From Bordetella parapertussis (GTDB lineage Bacteria > Pseudomonadota > Gammaproteobacteria > Burkholderiales > Burkholderiaceae_C), in the NCBI GenBank assembly GCA_945900685.1, contig CAMDJS010000005.1, positions 1 through 38,763 of the forward strand: 38,763 nucleotides of DNA, given 5' to 3'. Positions 24,589 to 34,735 of the stretch are shown one piece after another. How positions within the stretch are numbered: position 1 is the stretch's first letter; each line of letters starts with the position of its first letter. The position numbers and the translations under genes are program-made. Under the pieces are notes generated by a model. That model ran no database searches. It saw nothing but the letters and a program-made list of their open reading frames with translations, and was not told the origin of the DNA.

Positions 24589-25240
24589 GCAAATCGCCTT
24601 TCACAGTGGGTATGACCGCCGCCGGTCTTGGCGGTTTGGGTCTGGGCGGTTTGCTGGTGTGCACCAGTTGTGTGGCTTTCACCATGTCACCGCTCACCAT
24701 CAAGGCTACGGCTTTCAGGGTTCTGTCAATGCAAGTGTCAATCACTGTTTTTTGATCCGGCACTGGCTTTTTCAATACCCAATGCAACACCTCAGATTTC
24801 ACGCCGGGGTGGCCTATGCCTAAGCGCAAGCGCCAGTAAGCGTCGCTACCGAGTTGCGCATGAATGTCGCGCAGTCCGTTGTGACCGGCGTGGCTGCCGC
24901 CGAATTTCATCTTGGCTTCGCCCGGCACCACGTCGAGTTCGTCATGCACCACCAGAATTTCTTCGGGTTGAATTTTGAAAAATTTGGCCAAAGCCGCTAC
25001 CGATTTACCCGACAGGTTCATGAACGTGGCAGGCTTTAGCAGCCAGATGGTTTGATCCTCAACTTGGGTGCGCACCGCCCAGCCATGGTAATTTTTTTCA
25101 GGCTGCAAGCTGACTTTGAGTTGCGCGGCGAGTTGGTCTATCCACCAGAAACCGGCGTTGTGACGGGTGTCCTCGTATTCAGCGCCCGGGTTGCCTAGGC
25201 CAACAAAGAGTTTGATCATGGGGAGTGATTATCAGGCGCA

Positions 25241-25262
25241 AAAAAACCCGCCGAGGCGGGTT
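25241..25262 (-). terminator. Terminator after rplY
   Basis: The stem AACCCGCC / GGCGGGTT, read on the minus strand, is followed by a T-run of seven. It lies 22 bases after the rplY stop and 22 bases before the pth start, so pth must rely on read-through or a promoter of its own. Confidence 0.88.
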
Positions 25263-25283
25263 CTTTGCAGAAGTAAAAAGAGA

Positions 25284-25910
25284 TTACTTCTTGCCTTTGC
25301 CTTTGGCTGGCGCGGCTGCTGGTGCAGCAGCTTCGGGTGCGGCTTCTTCAGCCACGGACACGACGCTGACCAACACCGGGTTGTTTTTACCGTGGATGAC
25401 TGCTTTGACACCTTTGGGCAGAGCAACATCGTTGACATGCAAAGATGTGCCCTTTTTCAAACCGCTCAAATCGACGGCGATGAACTCGGGCAAATCGGCC
25501 GGCAAGCAGGCGATTTCAAGTTCGTTCATCACAGGGTTGACCAAGCAAGCGTCTACCTTGACGGCAGGTGAATTTTCCTGACCGCTGTAGTGCAACGGCA
25601 CTTTCATGTGCAGCATGGTGTCGGCCTCAACACGCTGGAAGTCGATATGCAACACCAGTTGTTTGAACGGGTGGTATTGCACATCGCGCAGCAGCACTCT
25701 GGAAGTCTGACCGGCCAGTTCCATTTCAAGAATGGTGGCGTGGAAAGCTTCTTTTTTCAGTGCGTGCCACAAAGCGTTGTGGTCAAGTTCGATGTTGACC
25801 GGTTGGTGGGCTTTACCGCCGTAAACGATACCGGGCGTGCGACCGGTGATACGCAGACGGCGGCTCGCACCCGTTCCCTGCATGTTGCGCTCAAAAGCGA
25901 CGAATTTCAT
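25284..25910 (-). CDS. rplY: 50S ribosomal protein L25/general stress protein Ctc
   Basis: This 208-residue, two-domain (Ctc/TL5) form of L25 binds 5S rRNA with its N domain (about 1-95: [15 protein letters not shown]) and has a C-terminal beta domain. The tail is rich in Ala, Pro and Lys. ATG at 25910 has a good CAGGAG. It lies downstream of prs and is followed by pth, a conserved bacterial order. Confidence 0.96.
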   Translation of the reverse strand: MKFVAFERNMQGTGASRRLRITGRTPGIVYGGKAHQPVNIELDHNALWHALKKEAFHATILEMELAGQTSRVLLRDVQYHPFKQLVLHIDFQRVEADTMLHMKVPLHYSGQENSPAVKVDACLVNPVMNELEIACLPADLPEFIAVDLSGLKKGTSLHVNDVALPKGVKAVIHGKNNPVLVSVVSVAEEAAPEAAAPAAAPAKGKGKK

Positions 25911-25963
25911 AATAATCTCCTGAAGAAGTCCACCGCGACCAGTGTGACTCCGGTTTCACAAAC

Positions 25964-25981
25964 GAAGCAGCGAACTGCTTC
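25964..25981. other. Hairpin between prs and rplY
   Basis: A perfect seven-base stem GAAGCAG / CTGCTTC with a CGAA loop sits in the prs-rplY gap. No T-run follows on either strand, so it is more likely an RNA processing or stability structure than a full terminator. On the minus-strand transcript the loop reads TTCG, a stable tetraloop. Confidence 0.4.
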
Positions 25982-26008
25982 AACACATTGCACCCCGCCA
26001 GCAGCAGC

Positions 26009-26986
26009 CTAGAAAAGCTGATCCTGATCGGAGAACAAACTCATGACCGACTCTCCTTTTGAGATGCGCTGAATGGTTTCAGCGATCAACGGGGCCACAG
26101 AGAGTTGGCGAATTTTTTGGCAAGCTTGGGCTTCTAGGCTGAGCGGAATGGTGTCGGTCACCACGACTTCATCCAAAGTGTCGCCCTTGGCGATGCGGTC
26201 GATGGCCGGGCCAGAAAAAATAGCATGTGTGCAATACGCATATACCTTTTTGGCACCGCGCGCTTTCAAAACCTCGGCCGCTTTGACCAACGTGCCCGCG
26301 GTGTCAATCATGTCGTCCATGATGACGCAATTGCGTCCTTCGATTTCACCGATGACATGCATGACTTCGCTGACATTGGCGCGAGGGCGGCGCTTGTCAA
26401 TGATGGCCAGATCGCAATCGAGTTGCTTGGCCAAAGCGCGGGCGCGCACCACGCCGCCTACGTCGGGTGACACCACAATCAGGTCATCGTAATTTTTCAG
26501 GCGCAAATCGCCGAGCAGCACAGGCGAAGCGTAAATATTGTCCACCGGGATATTGAAAAAGCCTTGAATCTGGTCGGCATGCAAATCCATGGTCAACACG
26601 CGGGCGACACCCACGGTTTGCAGCAAGTCGGCCACCAGTTTGGCCGAGATGGGCACGCGCGATGAACGCGGGCGGCGGTCTTGGCGGGCATAGCCGAAAT
26701 AAGGAATGACGGCGCTGATACGTTCGGCTGAAGCGCGTTTGAGCGCATCAACCATGATCAGCAGTTCCATCAGGTTTTCGTTGGTCGGGTTGCAGGTGGA
26801 CTGCACCACAAACACATCGCGGGCGCGCACATTTTGTTTGATTTCGACAGTGACTTCACCGTCTGAGAACCGGCCCACCTCAGCTGCACCGAGTCCAATG
26901 CCCAAGTGTGTAGCAACTTCAGCAGCCAGATCCGGATTGGCATTGCCGGTGAAAACCATGAAATCCGGAGTGACGGGGTGCGACAT
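26009..26986 (-). CDS. prs: Ribose-phosphate pyrophosphokinase
   Basis: This 325-residue enzyme makes PRPP from ribose 5-phosphate and ATP for nucleotide, His and Trp synthesis. Motifs include [15 protein letters not shown] (ATP loop), [11 protein letters not shown] and the PRPP-binding D-D-M-I-D-T-A-G-T. Length is normal. The gene lies between tRNA-Gln and rplY on the same strand, so the tRNA and mRNA may share a transcript. The leader contains a nested hairpin at 27013-27052. Confidence 0.98.
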   Translation of the reverse strand: MSHPVTPDFMVFTGNANPDLAAEVATHLGIGLGAAEVGRFSDGEVTVEIKQNVRARDVFVVQSTCNPTNENLMELLIMVDALKRASAERISAVIPYFGYARQDRRPRSSRVPISAKLVADLLQTVGVARVLTMDLHADQIQGFFNIPVDNIYASPVLLGDLRLKNYDDLIVVSPDVGGVVRARALAKQLDCDLAIIDKRRPRANVSEVMHVIGEIEGRNCVIMDDMIDTAGTLVKAAEVLKARGAKKVYAYCTHAIFSGPAIDRIAKGDTLDEVVVTDTIPLSLEAQACQKIRQLSVAPLIAETIQRISKGESVMSLFSDQDQLF

Positions 26987-27012
26987 CTTGACGACCTGAG
27001 GTTAAGGAAATC

Positions 27013-27052
27013 GAAAGCGCGGTAGATGAAAACCATCTATCTTGCTGCTTTC
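27013..27052 (-). other. Nested hairpin between tRNA-Gln and prs
   Basis: Outer arms GAAAGC / GCTTTC and inner arms TAGATG / CATCTA (loop AAAAC) form a nested stem-loop in the gap between the tRNA 3' end and prs. A clear T-run is missing, so it may be a processing site or weak attenuator. Confidence 0.35.
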
Positions 27053-27069
27053 GTCATACAGCAATGGAG

Positions 27070-27146
27070 TGGCAGGGGAAGAAGGATTCGAACCTTCGCA
27101 TGCTGGAATCAAAATCCAGTGCCTTAACCAACTTGGCGACTCCCCT
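27070..27146 (-). tRNA. tRNA-Gln (TTG)
   Basis: The minus strand folds as a tRNA: acceptor AGGGGAG with TTCCCCT, anticodon stem CTGGA/TCCAG around TTTTGAT (anticodon TTG, reads CAA/CAG), T arm GAAGG-TTCGAAT-CCTTC, and encoded CCA end. It lies between ispE and prs on the same strand, a usual place in Burkholderiales. Confidence 0.96.
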
Positions 27147-27178
27147 ACGCGGGAAACCTGTATTTCAACAAGCCTCCG

Positions 27179-28033
27179 TCAAACGTCGCAGGAAACCCAT
27201 CCGGCCAGGGGATGAATTTCCAAATTGCTGCACACCTGCAACAGCCAACCCGAGGGCGGATCAGAAAAAACCGTTTCTTGGGAAAGTAACGCAAAAACTG
27301 CGCTGCCTGAACCGGTCATTCTGGGGTGCAAACCGTGCTCGGTCAGCCAATCTAGGGCTTGACCTAACTGCGGACACCAACCTCTGGCGACTGTTTGCAT
27401 GTCGTTGCGCCCGAAAGCGTAAGGACGTGCAGTAAAGTCTGCAATTGTAGCAGGTGAAGTGTCTCGTTTTAGCGCAGGATCTTTGAAAATCAGGGCAGTA
27501 TCTAAGCCAGCCTCGGGCTTGAGGACCACAAACCGGGCCGAAGGAACTGGCACGGGTTGAATCTGCTCACCGATGCCCTGTACCCAAGCATTGCGCCCGC
27601 GCAGGAAAAAAGGCACATCCGCACCGAGTTGCAGCCCCAAGGCAAGCAGTTTGGATAAGGGCCAGTTCAAGTCCCATAACCTGTTTAAAGCCAACAATGT
27701 GGTGGCCGCATCGGATGAACCGCCGCCCATGCCCGCTTGCGAAGGCAGTCGTTTTTCTATGCAGATGAGCGCGCCGTGGTTGGTTGAACTTGCTTCTTTT
27801 AACAACCGGGCGGCACGCAGACACAAGTCATCCTCGGGCAAGGCGACGGTCAGGTCGCGGCGATGCAGATTACCGTCGCTTCGTAAATCGAAATGCAAAA
27901 CGTCCCACCAGTCGATCAGCATGAAAACGGATTCCAACAAGTGATAACCGTCAGGTCTGCGCCCGGTGATGTGCAAAAAAAGATTCAGCTTGGCCGGCGC
28001 GGGCACATGGTGCAATTGTTTGAGTACAGCCAT
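27179..28033 (-). CDS. ispE: 4-diphosphocytidyl-2-C-methyl-D-erythritol kinase
   Basis: This 284-residue GHMP kinase phosphorylates the 2-OH of CDP-ME in the MEP isoprenoid route. P-A-P-A-K-L-N-L-F-L (with its Lys) at the start, the ATP loop L-P-S-Q-A-G-M-G-G-G-S-S-D-A and M-T-G-S-G-S-A-V-F in the C-terminal part are diagnostic. It begins four bases after lolB and ends 32 bases before tRNA-Gln, all on the minus strand. Confidence 0.96.
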   Translation of the reverse strand: MAVLKQLHHVPAPAKLNLFLHITGRRPDGYHLLESVFMLIDWWDVLHFDLRSDGNLHRRDLTVALPEDDLCLRAARLLKEASSTNHGALICIEKRLPSQAGMGGGSSDAATTLLALNRLWDLNWPLSKLLALGLQLGADVPFFLRGRNAWVQGIGEQIQPVPVPSARFVVLKPEAGLDTALIFKDPALKRDTSPATIADFTARPYAFGRNDMQTVARGWCPQLGQALDWLTEHGLHPRMTGSGSAVFALLSQETVFSDPPSGWLLQVCSNLEIHPLAGWVSCDV

Positions 28034-28037
28034 GAAA

Positions 28038-28553
28038 TCAGGGAGCAGTGTTGATGAGGAGCGTCAGTTGCAGGGGCGGCGAGGGTTGGTTGCGTTGGGC
28101 GTAAATGCGTCTGCCGGCAGGCGCATTTTCCGAACGAATGTCCCAGCCTTGGATGGATTGTCCATCAGTATTGAGCCATGACATCAACAACTGCAACGGT
28201 AATTGGGCTCCAGTCAATTGCATGGTCAACTCTTCCATGCTGGCAAAGCGTTTTTCAATGCTGCCTTGTTTCAGTAAGGCTTCTTGCTCAGACCAAGATG
28301 CCACGGCCAAGGTGGTGCCGATTGGTGAGTAAATAATCAGTTCACCGCGTTGCGGCGAACCCTGTAATTCAAAATTGGCACTGAACAATTCCGGGTTGGC
28401 GAGCAAAACACGCACTTGCAATTTGCCTTCCCAATGGGCGGGTGCATGGAGAGGATTGTTTTTGGCTGGAGAAGAAAAATGACCACAGCCGCTGAGCATC
28501 AACCCGACAAAGAAGCAAACGGCATAAATATGCCGTCGCAGCAGACAAATCAA
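28038..28553 (-). CDS. lolB: Outer membrane lipoprotein LolB
   Basis: This 171-residue protein has a lipoprotein signal (L-M-L-S-G-C, lipidated Cys23) and a LolB-type body (W-E-G-K-L-Q-V-R-V, F-S-A-N-F-E-L-Q-G, G-E-L-I-I-Y-S-P-I-G-T-T). LolB receives lipoproteins from LolA and inserts them in the outer membrane. No ATG is available upstream of the signal: the start is a TTG at 28553 that overlaps the TPR stop (TTGA), with AAGG seven bases ahead. This rare start agrees with strict coupling to the TPR gene. lolB-ispE order is conserved. Confidence 0.9.
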   Translation of the reverse strand: MICLLRRHIYAVCFFVGLMLSGCGHFSSPAKNNPLHAPAHWEGKLQVRVLLANPELFSANFELQGSPQRGELIIYSPIGTTLAVASWSEQEALLKQGSIEKRFASMEELTMQLTGAQLPLQLLMSWLNTDGQSIQGWDIRSENAPAGRRIYAQRNQPSPPLQLTLLINTAP

Positions 28554-30310
28554 AGTTTGACCTTCAACCGTTTTAAAGTCTCCAGCAACATTTCATTTTT
28601 CGAGTCCTGTTTGGCCGACTCACGCCAAACACTGATAGCTTTGTCTTTTTGTCCCAGACTCCAATAGACCTCGCCTAAATGCGTGCCTATTTCAACATCA
28701 TTTTTCGTTTCGTAGGCGCGCTGCAAAATGGCCAATGCCGCTTGTTTATTTCCCATGCGAAATTCAACCCAGCCCAAGCTGTCGGTGATCATCGGGTCTT
28801 CAGGTGAAAACTCCAGCGCTTTGACTATCAACTCTCTCGCTTCAGGCAAACGTATATTGCGATCAGCCAAGGCGTAGCCCAATGCGTTGTAGGCATGTTC
28901 GAAATCCGGTTTATCGGCAATCACGCTGCGCAGGAGTTTTTCGACTTCGTCCATGCGGTTGAGTTTTTCCGCAATCATGGCGAGTTCATAGCGCAAGTCC
29001 ACATCTTGCGGCTCGGCTTTGCTGGCTTTGCTGAGGAGTTGATAACTGGCTTCATACATTTTGTAATCGCGCAGCAGTTTCAACTCGGCTTGTAATTTGG
29101 TGCGTTTGGCTTGCGGGGAGCTTTCTGGTAATTCGGCCAACATAGCGCGCGCCTTGGCAATTTCGCCTCGACTGGCCAGTAGATTGGCGCGTTGAATCTG
29201 CACTTGCGTGACGGCTTCCGGCTCTTCAATTTTGCTCAACCACGCTTCTGATTCGGTTGGGTTTTTCTGTTTGACCGCAATTTGCGACAGCATCAAATAA
29301 GCTTGCGATAAGCGTGCGTCTTCTTTGACTTTTTCCAACTCCACATAACGCAGCAAGGCTTGTTTGGCTTCTTGGTCATTGTTCAATTCCATGAAGACTG
29401 CCCCTTGCATCAGCCAACCGTCAGCAAATTCCGGTTTACTCTTGTTGAGTGAAGCCAGTTGTTTGGAGGCCTCGGGTAAGCGCTGCAAATCGACTAAAAT
29501 GCGGGCGAAATTCAAGCGCAAATGCGGAGGGCTGTCGTCGGTCAAAATCGTTTTGAGTAATTCCTCAGCTTGCGAAACCCCCAAAGAGAACAATTCCAAG
29601 GCCAGAAACCCGGGCTCAATGGCCGTTGGGTTGGCTTTGATCGCCTCTTTGACTGACTCCAATGCTTGAGGCAGTTTTTTGGCGGATACCTGCATGCGAC
29701 CTATGGCGATCCAACTCGCTGCAGCCGTGGCTGGTTTACTGATGAAGGGCACCAGCGCTTGCTCCACCACGGCAGTTGCCAATTCTTTGTCTTTGACTTG
29801 CGCGTAAATTTGAGGCAAACCATTGATGATGAGCGCTTGTTCAGACTCGGGGCTCAATTGCACATAGGCTCGAAGCGCCATCAAACTTTCAGCCAATTGG
29901 TTCAGCGCCACTTGAATTTGCAGCACATGCTGGTTGGCCTCGCGCGACAGCGGAAAGGCTTTTTTCCATGTTTTGGCGCCATCCAAGGCTGTGTTGCCGT
30001 CTCGCGCAGACAAGGCAATTTCGACAGCACGCTTGTAAAGCGATTCATCGCCTGACTTTCTGGCGGCGTCCATGATCAATGCGTAACCCGCGCCAAAGTC
30101 GCCGCTGCTGACCTGCATTTCACCCAACATGATCAGCATGGCTGTTTCGCCGTTCAAGTTGGAGTTGTTGATCGGCTCGGACTTTTCAGTCTTGTTTTCG
30201 TTGGCGTTTTCCTGAGCAGCTGAAAGAAGCGGCAATCCGGCAAGTGCCAGAGTGCACAAAAAGGCAACCATGGAAACGGGCGATGGGGTCAGTCGGTGGA
30301 GTGTATTCAT
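28550..30310 (-). CDS. Secreted tetratricopeptide-repeat protein
   Basis: This 586-residue protein has a signal peptide (about 1-31, ending A-A-Q-E) and is then almost all helical repeats. TPR-like pairs are visible across it, clearest near the C terminus: Y-N-A-L-G-Y-A-L-A-D and D-S-L-G-W-V-E-F-R-M-G. It is probably a periplasmic or outer membrane scaffold; such proteins precede lolB in Burkholderiales. It may help lipoprotein or envelope assembly, but this is inferred from place only. It is divergent from mutM, with 39 bases between the starts, and coupled to lolB by a four-base overlap. Confidence 0.88.
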   Translation of the reverse strand: MNTLHRLTPSPVSMVAFLCTLALAGLPLLSAAQENANENKTEKSEPINNSNLNGETAMLIMLGEMQVSSGDFGAGYALIMDAARKSGDESLYKRAVEIALSARDGNTALDGAKTWKKAFPLSREANQHVLQIQVALNQLAESLMALRAYVQLSPESEQALIINGLPQIYAQVKDKELATAVVEQALVPFISKPATAAASWIAIGRMQVSAKKLPQALESVKEAIKANPTAIEPGFLALELFSLGVSQAEELLKTILTDDSPPHLRLNFARILVDLQRLPEASKQLASLNKSKPEFADGWLMQGAVFMELNNDQEAKQALLRYVELEKVKEDARLSQAYLMLSQIAVKQKNPTESEAWLSKIEEPEAVTQVQIQRANLLASRGEIAKARAMLAELPESSPQAKRTKLQAELKLLRDYKMYEASYQLLSKASKAEPQDVDLRYELAMIAEKLNRMDEVEKLLRSVIADKPDFEHAYNALGYALADRNIRLPEARELIVKALEFSPEDPMITDSLGWVEFRMGNKQAALAILQRAYETKNDVEIGTHLGEVYWSLGQKDKAISVWRESAKQDSKNEMLLETLKRLKVKL

Positions 30311-30349
30311 TAGAGAATGATAATCCCAGCCATTGATTAAGCGTTGGCC

Positions 30350-31165
30350 ATGCCTGAATTACCCGAAGTTGAAGTCACCCGCCTGAGTTTTGCCTCAGCC
30401 ATTGCCGGGGCGAGCATCCTGAAAGCGCAACTCGGGCTGGCTTTGCGCTGGCCCTTGGGCTGTGATGTTGGGGTATTGGCTGGCAGACAAGTGCTCAGGG
30501 TCAGGCGCCGAGGTAAGTACCTACTACTAGATCTATCTGAAGGTTTATTGCTGATTCATCTAGGCATGTCCGGTTCCTTGACCTTTGGCGCCGCATCACA
30601 AGCGCCCGGCAAACACGACCATTTCGACTTGACCACGAGCCATGGCGTGTTGCGTTTGCATGACCCTAGAAGATTTGGTGCCGTGGTGTATGCCAGCAGT
30701 GAGACCGATGCCATGGCCACCAAATTGTTGGGACATTTGGGTGTGGAACCGCTGGAAGAGGGGTTTGATCCTGTTGTGTTTGCGGCGGGTTTGAAGAAGC
30801 GAAACGCAGCGATCAAACAGGTGTTGCTGGCAGGCGAGTTGGTGGTGGGCGTGGGAAATATTTACGCCAGCGAGGCCTTGTTTTTGGCCGGCATCCGCCC
30901 GACCACGCGTGCCTCGCGCATCAGCAAGCCGCGTGCTGCCAAGCTTCACGGTGCGATCCGCGATGTGTTGGCGCGCGCCGTGGCGCAGGGCGGCAGCACC
31001 TTGCGCGATTTCTCCAATGCCCAAGGGCAAAACGGTTATTTCCAACTCGAAGCCAATGTGTACGACCGCGCAGGCCAGCCGTGCCGTGTTTGTACCGCGC
31101 CGATCAAGCGACTGGTGCAAGGTCAGCGCTCTACTTTTTTCTGCGCTGTGTGCCAAAAGCCATGA
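30350..31165 (+). CDS. mutM: Formamidopyrimidine-DNA glycosylase
   Basis: This 271-residue enzyme removes 8-oxoG and formamidopyrimidines from DNA. The mature N terminus P-E-L-P-E-V-E-V provides the catalytic Pro and Glu, which fixes the ATG at 30350 (the frame begins two codons earlier at a TTG). Further on are [10 protein letters not shown], the [11 protein letters not shown] helix-turn-helix and a C-terminal zinc finger with C-R-V-C and C-A-V-C. It overlaps mutY by four bases, joining two parts of the 8-oxoG repair system. Confidence 0.97.
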   Translation: MPELPEVEVTRLSFASAIAGASILKAQLGLALRWPLGCDVGVLAGRQVLRVRRRGKYLLLDLSEGLLLIHLGMSGSLTFGAASQAPGKHDHFDLTTSHGVLRLHDPRRFGAVVYASSETDAMATKLLGHLGVEPLEEGFDPVVFAAGLKKRNAAIKQVLLAGELVVGVGNIYASEALFLAGIRPTTRASRISKPRAAKLHGAIRDVLARAVAQGGSTLRDFSNAQGQNGYFQLEANVYDRAGQPCRVCTAPIKRLVQGQRSTFFCAVCQKP

Positions 31166-32187
31166 GCCCGTTTGCAAAGCGCTTGGTCGATTGGCAGAGA
31201 TTGCATGGCCGACATGATTTGCCTTGGCAGAACACGCGCGACCCGTACCGCGTTTGGTTGTCTGAAATCATGTTGCAGCAAACACAGGTCGTGACTGTGA
31301 TGGGCTATTACCAACGGTTTTTGACAGCGTTTCCTGATGTGCAAGCACTGGCTGCTGCGCACTTAGACCAAGTGCTGGGTTTGTGGAGCGGGCTGGGTTA
31401 TTACAGCCGGGCGCGCAATTTGCACGCATGCGCCCAGCAAGTGGTCAGCGAATTTGCAGGCGTGTTTCCTCAGCGTGTCGAGCAATTGCAAACCCTCAAA
31501 GGTATCGGCCCATCCACAGCCGCTGCGATTGCCTCGCTGTGTTTTGAGCAACGTGTCGCCATTTTGGATGGCAACGTGAAACGCGTGTTGACAAGGCACC
31601 AAGGCTTTGCGCTGGATTTGTCTTCATCGGCGAATGAAAAAAAACTCCAGTCGATTGCCGATGGCTGCTTGCCATCTAGGGGCGTTGACATGCCTGCCTA
31701 CACCCAAGGCATCATGGATTTGGGCGCGACTTTGTGTACACGTTCCGCACCGGCTTGCCCTCGCTGTCCTGTGCATGCGGATTGCGTGGCGTTCGCTGGC
31801 GCCAACCCCGGCGATTACCCGGTGAAAACACGAAAAATCAAACGCAGTTCACAAAGTCTGTGGCTGTTGTGTGCATCCACACATGCAGGTGAAGTCTGCT
31901 TGCAACAGCGACCGGCCAAAGGTGTGTGGGCCAGTTTATTTACCCAGCCTTTGTTTGATTCAGCCGAAGAATTGCTGGCTGCGGTTCCCAAACGACTGCA
32001 AGCTCAACTGAGATGGGCACCTGCGTTTGTCCATGTGCTGACCCACAAGGATTTGCATTTGCATGCCTGTTATTTGGTCATTCAAGAGCCAGTGAAATTG
32101 GCTGAGGGCGCTTGGTACAGCGCTTCGCAATGGCCTGCGCTGGGTCTGCCTGCGCCGGTGCGTCAATTGCTGGCGCAAACGGTTTAA
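31162..32187 (+). CDS. mutY: A/G-specific adenine glycosylase
   Basis: This 341-residue enzyme removes A mispaired with 8-oxoG. The catalytic Glu35 is in S-E-I-M-L-Q-Q-T-Q; the helix-hairpin-helix [10 protein letters not shown] and catalytic Asp in L-D-G-N-V-K-R-V follow. A [4Fe-4S] cluster is held by C-x6-C-x2-C-x5-C, and the C-terminal part has the NUDIX-like 8-oxoG sensing domain. The ATG at 31162 overlaps the mutM stop. Its end overlaps the end of rapZ by four bases tail to tail. Confidence 0.96.
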   Translation: MSPFAKRLVDWQRLHGRHDLPWQNTRDPYRVWLSEIMLQQTQVVTVMGYYQRFLTAFPDVQALAAAHLDQVLGLWSGLGYYSRARNLHACAQQVVSEFAGVFPQRVEQLQTLKGIGPSTAAAIASLCFEQRVAILDGNVKRVLTRHQGFALDLSSSANEKKLQSIADGCLPSRGVDMPAYTQGIMDLGATLCTRSAPACPRCPVHADCVAFAGANPGDYPVKTRKIKRSSQSLWLLCASTHAGEVCLQQRPAKGVWASLFTQPLFDSAEELLAAVPKRLQAQLRWAPAFVHVLTHKDLHLHACYLVIQEPVKLAEGAWYSASQWPALGLPAPVRQLLAQTV

Positions 32188-33053
32188 GCAGCGTCCAGTT
32201 CTCTGTGGCGTTTCAAACTGACCCACGCATCTGCAAACCGCATTTGCAAACGCTCCACCAAATACACCGATCGATGCTGTCCGCCCGTACAGCCGATGGC
32301 TACTGTGACATAGCTGCGGTGGTCTTGCTTGAGTGAAGGCAACCAGTGGTCTAAAAAATCAGCGATTTGATGCTCCATGGCCAGCACCGGCGCGTGTTGA
32401 CCCAGCCAATCAGCGACTGCCGCGTCGCGCCCGGTTTGTTCTTTCAAGTTAGCTTCGTAATGCGGGTTGGGCAACATGCGCACATCAAACACGAAATCGG
32501 CATGTACCGGGATACCGCGTTTGAAGGCGAAGGATTCAAACATCAAAGTCAGCTGAGAACCGGCGGCTGTGACCAAATCGTGGATATAGCTTTGCAATTT
32601 GCTGGCGCGCAATTGGCTGGTGTCAATGATGTGCGATTCTTCGCGCAAATCGGCGAGTAACTGGCGCTCGAGTTCAATGGCGTTCATCAAGTCTCTGGCG
32701 GTTTGCGTGCCGTCCGTTGATGCATGAGACAGCGGATGGTTGCGCCGGGTTTCCGAAAAACGGCGCAGCAAGGTGTCTGAGCCTGCGTCCAGAAACAGCA
32801 ACCTCACATTCACGTCTTGTTTGCGTAACTCTGACAGTTGAGACGGCACGGTATGCAATGCATCGGCACTTCGCACATCCATAGCGATCGCGACTTTGGT
32901 GGTTTGCTTTCGGTCTTCAAGTTGCACAAACGGCATCAGCAATTCGGGCGGCAAATTGTCGACACAGTAATAGCCTGCGTCCTCCAAAGCGTGCAGTGCG
33001 ATGGACTTGCCGGAACCGGCCATGCCGGTGATCAGCACGAGTTCGCGTTTCAT
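32184..33053 (-). CDS. rapZ: RNase adapter protein RapZ
   Basis: This 289-residue P-loop protein has Walker A G-M-A-G-S-G-K-S (10-17) and the C-terminal [10 protein letters not shown] signature. In E. coli RapZ binds GlcN6P and guides the sRNA GlmZ to RNase E; many Betaproteobacteria have the protein without a clear glmZ, so its RNA target here is unknown. It overlaps recN by four bases (ATGA), same strand. Confidence 0.95.
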   Translation of the reverse strand: MKRELVLITGMAGSGKSIALHALEDAGYYCVDNLPPELLMPFVQLEDRKQTTKVAIAMDVRSADALHTVPSQLSELRKQDVNVRLLFLDAGSDTLLRRFSETRRNHPLSHASTDGTQTARDLMNAIELERQLLADLREESHIIDTSQLRASKLQSYIHDLVTAAGSQLTLMFESFAFKRGIPVHADFVFDVRMLPNPHYEANLKEQTGRDAAVADWLGQHAPVLAMEHQIADFLDHWLPSLKQDHRSYVTVAIGCTGGQHRSVYLVERLQMRFADAWVSLKRHRELDAA

Positions 33054-34735
33054 GTTTTGGCGGCCCGCGTTTTGGCTTTGGCGGTGCTGGCCATGGTTTG
33101 CAGCATTTCGCGTGCATGCGCGTGCGTGGTGTCTGACAAACGTTCGCCGCCCAGCATGCGGGCGATTTCGCTCACACGCTGTTCGCCGTTGACGGTTTCA
33201 ACCGCGCTGAAACTGCCTTGCTTGTCCGATTGTTTGGACACCACCCAATGGTTGTCTGCACAGGCTGCGACTTGCGGCAAATGGGTGACGGCCATGACTT
33301 GGCGGTCGCGCCCGAGTTGTTTCATCAAGCGTCCCACAGTTTCGGCCACCGCGCCGCCGACACCTGAATCGACTTCGTCAAAGATCAACGTTTGCGCTGT
33401 ACCCAATTGGCTGGTGGTGACGGCAATGGCCAGCGCGATTCGCGACAATTCGCCGCCGGAGGCCACTTTGCCAACCGGGCGTGGTGTGCTGGCGGCATGA
33501 CCTGCGACCAAAAATTGAATGTCTTCCAAGCCGTGGCTGGCGGGCTCGGCGAGGTTTTCCAAAGTGACTTCAAAACGACCGCCTTGCATGCCCAGGTGTT
33601 GCATGCCGGCGGTGATGCTCGCAGCCAATTTCGGCGCGGCAGCTGCGCGGGCTTTGCTGAGCAGTTTGGCTTGCTTCATAAAGGCCTGAGAAGCGGCTTG
33701 TTCCGCTTTTTCAAGCGCGGCCAGGTCAGCTGCTGCATCGAGTTTTTGCAATTCAAGTTGCCAGCTGGCATACAAGTCCGGCAGTTCGGCAGGTGTGCGC
33801 TTGTAGCGGCGCGACAAAGACACCCACAAGCCCAAGCGAGCATCCAGTTCCTCCAGACCTTGCGGGTCAAGGTCGGCGCGGCGCAGCCAGGATTGCAGGC
33901 TGTGGGCTGCGTCCTCGGCTTGCGCGAGACATGCGGCCAGTTGATCGGCCAGCACTTGAAACTCGGGTTCGATGTGGCTTTGTTCCAGCAAAGCGTTTTG
34001 CGCATGCGTTAAGCCTAGCGTTGCTGCGGTGTCTTCGCCGTTCAAGTGTTGCAATGCGGTTTGGGCGGCTTGCATCAAAGACTGTGCGTTGGACAGCCGT
34101 GAATGCTGTGCATTCAACTCGTCCCATTCGTCAGCGCGGGGCGAGAGTTTCTCGACCTCTCCGATTTGCCAAGCCAGTCGTTCGCGTTCTTGTTGCAAAT
34201 GGTTTTGCGCCAAGCGAGCATTGGATAAGTTGTGTTGCGCTGTGCGCCATTCGTCCCAGGCTTGCAGCAACTGGCGTGAATCCACACCCGCGTAAGCGTC
34301 CAGCAGGCCGCGTACCGCGCTAGGTTTGGTCAGGCTTTGCCAGGCGTGTTGGCCGTGTATATCGACCAACTGGTCGCCGATCTCACGCAACTGCGCCGCG
34401 GTTGCTGCGCTGCCGTTGATCCATGCCCGGCTCTTGCCTTGCGTGTCAATGCTGCGCCTGAGCAGCAGTTCATCGCTTTCATCGAAGCCGTTGGCGGTCA
34501 GCCATTGGTTGACCACAGCACCCGCCGCAAAACCAGCGCTGATTTCGGTGCGTGCGGCGCCCTCGCGCACCACACCTGCGTCGGCGCGCGCGCCCAGCAC
34601 GAGTTGAAGCGCGTCAATCAAAATGGATTTGCCCGCACCGGTTTCGCCGCTGAGCACGCTGAATCCGTTGCCGATGTCGAGTTCGAGTTGCCGCACGATG
34701 ACAAAGTCGCGCAGGCTGATGCGTTGCAAACTCAT
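33050..34735 (-). CDS. recN: DNA repair protein RecN
   Basis: This 561-residue SMC-like ATPase acts in double-strand break repair. Walker A G-E-T-G-A-G-K-S is at 30-37; coiled-coil arms occupy the middle; the ABC signature [10 protein letters not shown] and Walker [14 protein letters not shown] lie in the C-terminal third. I use the ATG at 34735, which shares ATGA with the nadK stop, rather than the frame start at 34753. The order nadK-recN-rapZ is read as one operon on the minus strand. Confidence 0.96.
   Translation of the reverse strand: MSLQRISLRDFVIVRQLELDIGNGFSVLSGETGAGKSILIDALQLVLGARADAGVVREGAARTEISAGFAAGAVVNQWLTANGFDESDELLLRRSIDTQGKSRAWINGSAATAAQLREIGDQLVDIHGQHAWQSLTKPSAVRGLLDAYAGVDSRQLLQAWDEWRTAQHNLSNARLAQNHLQQERERLAWQIGEVEKLSPRADEWDELNAQHSRLSNAQSLMQAAQTALQHLNGEDTAATLGLTHAQNALLEQSHIEPEFQVLADQLAACLAQAEDAAHSLQSWLRRADLDPQGLEELDARLGLWVSLSRRYKRTPAELPDLYASWQLELQKLDAAADLAALEKAEQAASQAFMKQAKLLSKARAAAAPKLAASITAGMQHLGMQGGRFEVTLENLAEPASHGLEDIQFLVAGHAASTPRPVGKVASGGELSRIALAIAVTTSQLGTAQTLIFDEVDSGVGGAVAETVGRLMKQLGRDRQVMAVTHLPQVAACADNHWVVSKQSDKQGSFSAVETVNGEQRVSEIARMLGGERLSDTTHAHAREMLQTMASTAKAKTRAAKT

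Noticed and set aside
33793..34323. A 176-codon plus-strand frame inside recN
   Set aside because: It is antisense to recN, Arg-rich and without motifs.
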